Source: Oscillospiraceae bacterium (GTDB lineage Bacteria > Bacillota > Clostridia > Oscillospirales > Oscillospiraceae). Taken from it: DNA of 11,553 nucleotides. The translations under genes and the position numbers were made by a program. The notes under the pieces are model-generated. The model saw only the letters and a list, made by a program, of their open reading frames with translations, did no database searches and was not told the DNA's origin. Shown here in pieces: positions 6,718-11,553 of this stretch (position 1 is the stretch's first letter; every line of letters starts with the position of its first letter). The DNA is taken from positions 1 through 11,553 of the forward strand of contig JAKSQI010000038.1 of the NCBI GenBank assembly GCA_024404215.1. Reading direction: 5' to 3'.

Positions 6718-8106
6718 TTATTGTTCCTCATCAAAAACAAGCTCTGCCGTATGGGTTTCACCGTTACGATACCATTCCAGGGTTACGGTATCGCCGGCAC
6801 GATAGGAGGATTTCGCCAGTCGAACATCCTCAGAGCTTTTGATATCATAGCTTCCAATCTGGGTAATAATGTCTCCTGAAATAAGACCGCACTTCTCAGC
6901 GCAGCTGCCGCCTTCCACATAATCCACATAGGCCCCCTGAGGGAGATTATAGTAGGCTGCCACGGAAGCCGTTATCGTACGGACACTGACACCAAGATAG
7001 GACCGCCCGGTCACATGGCCGGTGGTTACCAAATCATTAATCATGTCCACAGCATCATCCAACGGTATGGCAAAACCAATTCCTTCCACACCGGCAGCTG
7101 CATATTTGGCATCCACAATACCGATTACCTCGCCACGTTCATTATATACAGGCCCACCGGAATTGCCGGAATTCACAGCAGCATTTATTTGAAAAACATT
7201 GATGGAGGCTGAGGTACCGGTAGTAATAACCCGGTCCAGCGCACATATCATGCCATCCGTCATGGTAAAGGTCAGTTCTCCCAAAGGATTGCCGATGGCA
7301 TATACCCGACTGCCTACACGGCAGGCATCCATACTGCCTACGGTTACAGCAGAAAGCCCCTCTGCATCAATCTTCAAAACAGCCAAATCAGCCTCAGAAT
7401 CATAGCCAACCAGGGTTGCAGGATAAGAACTCTCGTCATAAAACTGAACCGTAATGTCTGATCTACCGTTTTTAGCAGCATTTTCAATGACATGGTAGTT
7501 GGTAACCACATATCCGTTTTCCGATACAATGAAGCCGGAACCGGAAATAGGGCTTCCGATTACTGCCTGCCCCCAAATATTAAAGCCGGTAGATGTAACC
7601 TGAATACCTACGCTTTGCCGGCAGGCCAGTTCATAAATCTCTGTTGCTGTCATGGAGGACCCCACAGAAGGAAGAGCCGCAGCATTCTCCGTCACACCTG
7701 CACTTTGGGGCTTTTCAACCAAAGTCCCCACTGTCTTTTCCTCTGGGAGCAGTTGGGTCTCGTTTTTCAGACGAGACTCTATCACCAGAGCTGAGCAAAG
7801 GGCACTGACCACGCCACAGGCCAAAAGAAGGCACAAAACACGGAATAACTGCATTCCCCGCCCCTTTCGGGCGGTCCGAGTCTTTTGTCTTACTGCTTCT
7901 GTTGGAGGAATACGTCCTGTTTCAAAGCCCTGCGCAGCACTGTGATAATTGGGGGAATGCATCTCCGGCGAAGCTGTCCTTGCAGGCACATGCCAAGCCT
8001 CATAGTAAGAAGGCTTATCTGTATTTGGTTTATCCATTTCCGGGGGTACAGGGTCTGGAAGCCGCTCTGGGCGGTCAAGCCTTTGGGAATCCTGTTCAGG
8101 AAACAT
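6718..8106 (-). CDS. htrA: Membrane-anchored HtrA/DegP-like serine protease with one PDZ domain
   Basis: This is a trypsin-like quality-control protease expected to face outside the cell membrane and degrade damaged or misfolded secreted proteins. In 462 residues there is a cytoplasmic, Pro-rich and poorly conserved N-terminus (1-85) ending in a basic patch, one membrane helix (about 88-109), a linker, then the protease domain (about 155-360). The catalytic triad is His205 in VVTNYHVIENA, Asp240 in SEADLAVLKID and Ser316 in NSGNSGGPV. A single PDZ domain (about 370-456) follows, with the ligand loop YLGVSV. This matches the HtrA/YkdA/YyxA architecture of Gram-positive bacteria. The gene is monocistronic: it starts after GTGAGGT, 8 bases upstream of the ATG, and ends at the bidirectional terminator. 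Similar genes often belong to two-component envelope-stress regulons, but no link to the local kinase can be seen. Confidence 0.95.
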   Translation of the reverse strand: MFPEQDSQRLDRPERLPDPVPPEMDKPNTDKPSYYEAWHVPARTASPEMHSPNYHSAAQGFETGRIPPTEAVRQKTRTARKGRGMQLFRVLCLLLACGVVSALCSALVIESRLKNETQLLPEEKTVGTLVEKPQSAGVTENAAALPSVGSSMTATEIYELACRQSVGIQVTSTGFNIWGQAVIGSPISGSGFIVSENGYVVTNYHVIENAAKNGRSDITVQFYDESSYPATLVGYDSEADLAVLKIDAEGLSAVTVGSMDACRVGSRVYAIGNPLGELTFTMTDGMICALDRVITTGTSASINVFQINAAVNSGNSGGPVYNERGEVIGIVDAKYAAAGVEGIGFAIPLDDAVDMINDLVTTGHVTGRSYLGVSVRTITASVAAYYNLPQGAYVDYVEGGSCAEKCGLISGDIITQIGSYDIKSSEDVRLAKSSYRAGDTVTLEWYRNGETHTAELVFDEEQ

Positions 8107-8305
8107 TCACGCTTACCTCACTTGCATATTGATTGGCCCTATCATACTTGGTGAATGTGAAAAAAAAATGAATAAAGAGTAAAAAAGCTGCCATCCTTTC
8201 ACATTTCTTATTCTGGCCGGCTATCTGTAGCACGCTCTTTCACGTAGCAGGGCTTTTTCGTCATATTGCACAGTTTTTCCATCTCATCTTTGTATTATAT
8301 ACAAG

Positions 8306-8334
8306 TTTACGTCTGTTTTCCTGCGTATTATAAT
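8306..8334 (+). promoter_or_regulatory. SigA-type promoter of the UroD-family gene
   Basis: TTTACG (8306-8311, 4 of 6), a 17-base spacer and a perfect TATAAT (8329-8334) predict a start near 8341 and a leader of about 50 bases. A tandem 7-base repeat ATGTCAA-ATGTCAA (8333-8346) begins inside the -10 and crosses the expected start site, where a repressor could bind. Confidence 0.7.
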
Positions 8335-8376
8335 GTCAAATGTCAAAGATTATGCAAAAACCTTTGTTTTTGCCAC

Positions 8377-8383
8377 AAGGAGG
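8377..8383 (+). promoter_or_regulatory. Ribosome-binding site that fixes the UroD-family start at 8391
   Basis: AAGGAGG sits 7 bases before ATG 8391. The earlier in-frame ATG (8340) lies at about the predicted transcription start and has no such site, so it is rejected as the start. Confidence 0.9.
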
Positions 8384-8390
8384 AACTACT

Positions 8391-9428
8391 ATGTCACAGC
8401 GCACGCCCAAGCAAATGTATCTGGATATGGCTAAAGGAATTCAACCTGACCGTTTGCTTCAGTATTGTTACATGCCCAATCCCTATGCCCGTTACCCCAT
8501 GACCTGCATGAACACCAACACCAGTGTTTTGGCCCATAAGCCCACAGAAAAGGGCTTGGTCGATATTTGGGGTGTCCCCTATGTGACCACACGGGAAACC
8601 GGCTTCAGCCCCCTTCCAGAGCCCGGTGTCTTTATTTTGAAGGATTTGGCTGACTGGCGTGAAGTAATCAAAGCTCCCGACATATCTAATGTTGACTGGA
8701 AGGCCGTAGCAGAGAAGGACCTGGCCCAGCTGGCAGATATGGGCATCGATCGTGAACAGACTGCCCTTGGTCTTATGACGCATCTTGGCTATTTCCAGCA
8801 GATAATGTCCTTCATGGGCTTTGAAGAAGGACTATGTGCCATGTATGAGGATCCGGAAGAAATGCGGGCTCTCGTAGATTATATGTCTGATTTTTACTGC
8901 ACCGTTGTTGGAAACATCATTGACCTTTATAAGCCCGATTTCCTCCAAATTACCGATGATTTAGCTACCTGGAAAGCACCCTTCATGTCTCTGGAGCAGT
9001 ATCGTGCCATTTTCCGTCCCGCTTATGAAGCGCTGATTGCCTTTGCAAAAGAAAGGGATATTCCGGTCGCTATGCACTGTTGCGGTAATTGTACCATGTT
9101 CCTGGATGACTGGATGGAAATGGGTGTCACCTACTGGGATCCCGCCCAGTTAAGCAATGACCTGGTCGCTATCCAGAAAAAATACGGTAACAAGCTGGTA
9201 ATCTGCGGTGGTTTTGATTTGACCGGCGAGCTCACAGATTTGAAATGCACAGAAGAGCATTTCAAGGATATTGCCCGCAAAACCATTGATACCTACACCA
9301 AGCAGGGTCTGTATTGCTTTGATGGTTGGCTTTTCTGCGACCCGGACGACAAAGAGCTGAATCTTCGCAACCAATGGATTACCGAAGTCTGTGAGGAGTA
9401 TGGTTTGGACGCATACAACCGCAGCTAA
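8391..9428 (+). CDS. Uroporphyrinogen decarboxylase-superfamily protein, MtaA/MtbA-like methyltransferase type
   Basis: This is a 345-residue TIM-barrel protein of the UroD superfamily. It does not look like the heme enzyme itself: the RQAGRYMPEY-type N-terminal signature of HemE is absent. Instead it has TDDLATWKAPFMS near 188-200 and AMHCCGNC near 227-234, whose His229-x-Cys231 matches the zinc-binding start of corrinoid:thiol methyltransferases (MtaA, MtbA, CmuA, where the motif is H-x-C then a distant C). Cys309 or Cys316 could be the third ligand. In that group the protein moves a methyl group between a corrinoid protein and coenzyme M or another acceptor. No corrinoid protein gene is adjacent, so substrate and acceptor are unknown. 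It has its own promoter. The next gene has a second promoter 80 bases on, so they may be partly cotranscribed. Family is secure; methyl transfer is inference. Confidence 0.88.
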   Translation: MSQRTPKQMYLDMAKGIQPDRLLQYCYMPNPYARYPMTCMNTNTSVLAHKPTEKGLVDIWGVPYVTTRETGFSPLPEPGVFILKDLADWREVIKAPDISNVDWKAVAEKDLAQLADMGIDREQTALGLMTHLGYFQQIMSFMGFEEGLCAMYEDPEEMRALVDYMSDFYCTVVGNIIDLYKPDFLQITDDLATWKAPFMSLEQYRAIFRPAYEALIAFAKERDIPVAMHCCGNCTMFLDDWMEMGVTYWDPAQLSNDLVAIQKKYGNKLVICGGFDLTGELTDLKCTEEHFKDIARKTIDTYTKQGLYCFDGWLFCDPDDKELNLRNQWITEVCEEYGLDAYNRS

Positions 9429-9450
9429 TCCGTCAATTCACTCAGAATGA

Positions 9451-9479
9451 TTGCAATTGTATTAGAATACTGCTATAAT
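9451..9479 (+). promoter_or_regulatory. Extended -10 promoter of the 145-residue gene
   Basis: TTGCAA (9451-9456, 4 of 6), a 17-base spacer and TATAAT (9474-9479), preceded by TG at the extended -10 position (TGCTATAAT). The start would be near 9486. TGTCAAA follows the -10 here as it does at the upstream gene's promoter. Confidence 0.72.
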
Positions 9480-9507
9480 TGTCAAAAAAGCAATCGGAGG
9501 ACAAGCC

Positions 9508-9945
9508 ATGGCCATTGGTGATTATAATTTCCTAACTTGGAAAAACAAAAAGACCCGCGAACGGGACGCAAAAGAATATGAAGAATGGGCTTTTCCCTAT
9601 GGTGCCGAACATCGTGAAAAGCTGACAGCCCTTCTAAAAGAACTCTTCCCCAAGGAGGATTCATCCGTAGCCATGGTCTGCCATTTGACAGCCAAAGAGT
9701 TGGTTTCCCGCTACATTGGAATTATGGATGAGCCGGAGCACCACGATTTTGCCGTTAAAAACCTCGCCAAAGATTTGAAAAAATACCGTCGGATGTTCCG
9801 TAAAGGCAATGCCCGGTTTATTTATGCCACTCTCGGCCGCATAGACTTGGCAATTACTGAGGAATTGAATTATCCTTCTGTGGATGAGATTCTGGCTCAG
9901 GCCGAGACTTTGGAAAAGGATTTAAACGCTGCCCTTGGTCTTTAA
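9508..9945 (+). CDS. Uncharacterised small helical protein
   Basis: I do not recognise this 145-residue protein. It is supported as a real gene by an extended -10 promoter, GGAGG 7 bases before the ATG, codon use like its neighbours, and a perfect terminator hairpin 15 bases after the stop. It has no signal peptide and no membrane segment. The sequence is rich in Lys, Glu, Asp and aromatic residues and looks mostly helical. A conserved-looking core is CHLTAKELVSRYIGIMDEPE (about 59-78), then a basic stretch LKKYRRMFRKGNARFIYATL (about 90-109), and an acidic C-terminal helix. Only one Cys is present, so a metal cluster is unlikely. The basic patch could bind nucleic acid or a partner protein, but this is speculation. 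Its position after the UroD-family gene suggests a functional link without proving one. Confidence 0.85.
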   Translation: MAIGDYNFLTWKNKKTRERDAKEYEEWAFPYGAEHREKLTALLKELFPKEDSSVAMVCHLTAKELVSRYIGIMDEPEHHDFAVKNLAKDLKKYRRMFRKGNARFIYATLGRIDLAITEELNYPSVDEILAQAETLEKDLNAALGL

Positions 9946-9959
9946 TCGTATGACCTTTT

Positions 9960-9994
9960 AATGCGCACAGGTAAACCTGTGCGCATTTCGTTTT
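9960..9994 (+). terminator. Intrinsic terminator after the 145-residue gene
   Basis: AATGCGCACAGG (9960-9971), loop TAAA and CCTGTGCGCATT (9976-9987) form a perfect 12-bp stem, followed by TCGTTTT. It ends the UroD-family/145-residue block. Confidence 0.92.
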
Positions 9995-10011
9995 CCCACA
10001 GACTTCTTTGC

Positions 10012-10051
10012 AGAAAACGTGCCCGGAATCCCCTTAAGGAGATTCCGGGCA
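10012..10051 (-). terminator. Intrinsic terminator after the glycyl-radical enzyme gene
   Basis: On the minus strand an 11-bp perfect stem, TGCCCGGAATC with GATTCCGGGCA (arms 10020-10030 and 10041-10051), is extended by an inner CCTT/AAGG pairing. It is followed by CGTTTT. It lies 31 bases past the gene's stop and opposes the plus-strand terminator 25 bases away. Confidence 0.85.
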
Positions 10052-10082
10052 TTGGTATTCTACTCAGAGAATAAAAGGATGC

Positions 10083-11553
10083 TTATGCCTGCTGTTCGGT
10101 TCTAGAGATAAAGTCATCCTGCATGCCCTTGGGCATCTCAACAAAATAGGCCGAGAAGCCGGCAATGCGAACAACCAGGTTTTCATAGGCATCCGGATTG
10201 TCCTGGGCATCGTGGAGCATGTCGGTGGATACTACATTGAATTGAACCTGCATACCGCCCAAATCAAAATAGGTTTCAATCATCTGGCGCAGCTTGATGT
10301 TGCCGTCTTCACCGGCCACCGAAGAGGGGGAGAAACGGATATTCAGCTGGTCACCATTGCTGATTTTATAATGGGGCAGCTTTGCAGCACTGCAGAGATA
10401 GGCAGTGGGACCATTGGTATCAAAGCCCTGTCGAGAAGAAATGGCATCGCACAGGGGATCACCAAAGGCACGGCCATCCGGAGTGGCAGCGGTTCTCTTA
10501 CCAAAGTCAACATGAACGGTCATGGTGAAGGTGCTGGGGGCAAAAGCGGCACGATGGTTACGCATGGAGGTCATGGTATCACAGAACTGGTTCATGGCCC
10601 ATACACAAAGCTCATCTACATAATCGTCGTTATTGCCGTAATGGGGGCACTCAGTAATGATGCGCTGGCGCAGATTCTCATAGCCCACCCAGTTGGCACA
10701 CAATGCATCATACATCTCTCTGGTGCTGACAGATTTCTCATCAAAGCAAAACTTCTTAATAGTGGCCAGGCAGTCTGCAACATTGCCGATACCACAGCCG
10801 GTAAGGCCGACCGAGTTATACTTGGCGCCGCCAAACATGACATCCTTGCCTGACTCCATGCAGCCTTCCATGGTAGCAGAGCAGGCAACAGGAGTATAAT
10901 AGTTTCCATACATAAATTCATATAGATTTTCCAAAGAAGCCTGGTAGCCCAGATAATACTTTAGATTGGTCACATAGGCCGCCTGGAACTCTTCAAAAGT
11001 CTTGTAATCATACAGGTAGCCGGTCTTGGGGCCTTTGTCGTAGCCGGTTGCCGGGTTGCAGCCGTTGTGAATAGCACCGATAATGCAGCCTACCATATTA
11101 AAAAAGCTTTCCTTACCGTTACCACCACAGGCCGCATACTCAAGGCCACCTACCGTGGGCTCTACACAACCGACAATGCAGTAATTGCGGGCATCGACCT
11201 CAGAAATACCACGGCGCATCAGAGCGTTGATAATAACCTTATCGTTTTCAAGGGTCGGAACACCGCCGTTAATTTTGCTGCATTCAATAGCCAAAGTCCA
11301 AATAGTATCCGGGGTATTGTCGTGCACACGGCAGGAAATGGAAGGATCGGTAAAGCGCATGCGTCCGGCAGCCATAAGAAGGCCAATGGTCATGGGGTTG
11401 GTGGCATCACTGCCATCTGCCAGCTGGCCGCCGACAGTCATATGCTGACCGTTGGTACCAAAATTATGCTTTTCCTCAACCTCACCGGAATTGTTGTACA
11501 TTTCACTACGGGCATCACCGGCGCCAACATCACAGATGACGATATGGCCATCC
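10083..11553 (-). CDS. Glycyl-radical enzyme, PFL2/dehydratase-lyase branch (N-terminal part off window)
   Basis: This is the C-terminal 489 residues of a glycyl-radical enzyme (family length about 800), open through the right edge; Met at 11501 is internal. The radical-bearing loop reads VVRIAGFSAYF, with its Gly at 10160-10158. The thiyl-radical Cys lies in IVGCVEPTVGG (Cys at 11168-11166), followed two residues on by the Glu typical of dehydratases and C-N, C-S or C-C lyases rather than pyruvate formate-lyase (Cys-Cys). ATPDGRAFGDPLCDAISS and NGDQLNIRFSP are further family landmarks. The protein works in strict anaerobes and needs a radical-SAM activase, which is not downstream, since a terminator follows; it may lie upstream off window. 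After GCVEP it has TVGGLEYAACGGNG instead of the QxPGKTEGWHDAAF seen in glycerol dehydratase and choline lyase, so the substrate cannot be assigned. It is Cys-rich, with roughly 19 in the visible part. Confidence 0.93.
   Translation of the reverse strand, partial: DGHIVICDVGAGDARSEMYNNSGEVEEKHNFGTNGQHMTVGGQLADGSDATNPMTIGLLMAAGRMRFTDPSISCRVHDNTPDTIWTLAIECSKINGGVPTLENDKVIINALMRRGISEVDARNYCIVGCVEPTVGGLEYAACGGNGKESFFNMVGCIIGAIHNGCNPATGYDKGPKTGYLYDYKTFEEFQAAYVTNLKYYLGYQASLENLYEFMYGNYYTPVACSATMEGCMESGKDVMFGGAKYNSVGLTGCGIGNVADCLATIKKFCFDEKSVSTREMYDALCANWVGYENLRQRIITECPHYGNNDDYVDELCVWAMNQFCDTMTSMRNHRAAFAPSTFTMTVHVDFGKRTAATPDGRAFGDPLCDAISSRQGFDTNGPTAYLCSAAKLPHYKISNGDQLNIRFSPSSVAGEDGNIKLRQMIETYFDLGGMQVQFNVVSTDMLHDAQDNPDAYENLVVRIAGFSAYFVEMPKGMQDDFISRTEQQA

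Larger units (their letters stand above)
8107..8390. other. Divergent intergenic control region between htrA and the UroD-family gene
   Basis: I see no credible gene in these 284 bases. The left half is AT-rich. A possible -10 for the protease reads TATGAT on the minus strand (8146-8141), without a clear -35. A 9-bp inverted repeat pairs AATGTGAAA (8154-8162) with TTTCACATT (8197-8205). A further CTTTCAC copy lies at 8237-8243. The right end holds the UroD-gene promoter and ribosome site listed separately. The 8340 ATG, in frame with that gene, lacks a ribosome site. Confidence 0.6.

Noticed and set aside
8340..8390. Longer start for the UroD-family protein at ATG 8340
   Set aside because: This ATG sits at about the predicted transcription start with no ribosome site, while ATG 8391 has AAGGAGG at ideal spacing.
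8391..9428. True heme-pathway uroporphyrinogen decarboxylase (hemE)
   Set aside because: The N-terminal HemE signature is missing, the H-x-C motif of methyltransferase relatives is present, and no other heme genes are nearby.
10212..10853. A 213-residue plus-strand frame inside the glycyl-radical enzyme gene
   Set aside because: It is antisense to a clearly coding, motif-verified gene. The translation is low in complexity and matches no family, so codon bias on the true strand explains the openness.
10083..11553. Pyruvate formate-lyase (pflB) or choline TMA-lyase (cutC)
   Set aside because: Pyruvate formate-lyase has adjacent catalytic Cys-Cys, not Cys-Val-Glu. Choline lyase shares GCVEP but not the following loop, and no cut/eut microcompartment genes are visible.

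Overview
The window reads as chromosomal DNA of a strictly anaerobic Gram-positive bacterium of the class Clostridia. An Oscillospiraceae-like gut anaerobe is my best guess, at low confidence because it rests on gene content and style only. Pointers are strong AGGAGG-type ribosome sites, consensus-like SigA promoters, a DUF1385/YqhQ gene next to prmC, an archaeal/Thermotoga-type S-adenosylhomocysteine hydrolase, a UroD-family methyltransferase-like protein, and an oxygen-sensitive glycyl-radical enzyme. I see no insertion sequence, tRNA, rRNA, CRISPR array or phage gene.

Layout. (1) Positions 1-3899, minus strand: a compact run read right to left as OmpR-type response regulator, sensor histidine kinase, DUF1385 membrane protein, then prmC (release-factor glutamine methyltransferase), which starts with TTG and leaves the window at base 1. 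(2) Positions 4081-6602, plus strand: a two-gene operon with an ATGA overlap. It encodes an SAH/5'-deoxyadenosine deaminase-type amidohydrolase and an adenosylhomocysteinase-family enzyme. A long bidirectional terminator (6632-6680) follows. (3) Positions 6718-8106, minus strand: a membrane-anchored HtrA/DegP-like serine protease with one PDZ domain. (4) Positions 8107-8390: a divergent control region. (5) Positions 8391-9428, plus strand: a UroD-family (MtaA/MtbA-like) protein. Then at 9508-9945 comes a 145-residue protein I do not recognise, with its own extended -10 promoter. (6) Positions 9960-10051: two back-to-back terminator hairpins separate this block from a convergent glycyl-radical enzyme gene (10083 to the right edge, minus strand), of which the C-terminal 489 residues are visible.

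How the genes may work together. The clearest unit is the deaminase plus hydrolase pair. Together they could recycle S-adenosylhomocysteine through S-inosylhomocysteine, and the hydrolase carries Lys in place of the usual adenine-contacting Glu. The same deaminase family can also remove 5'-deoxyadenosine, the by-product of radical-SAM chemistry, which is the chemistry needed to activate the glycyl-radical enzyme. The UroD-like protein has a His-x-Cys zinc-type motif that suggests methyl transfer from a corrinoid protein or to a thiol. A shared one-carbon/SAM theme is therefore plausible, but the genes are in separate transcription units and the link is inference. The glycyl-radical enzyme, with an active-site loop I cannot match to a characterised member, and the unrecognised 145-residue protein are the least explained parts of the window.
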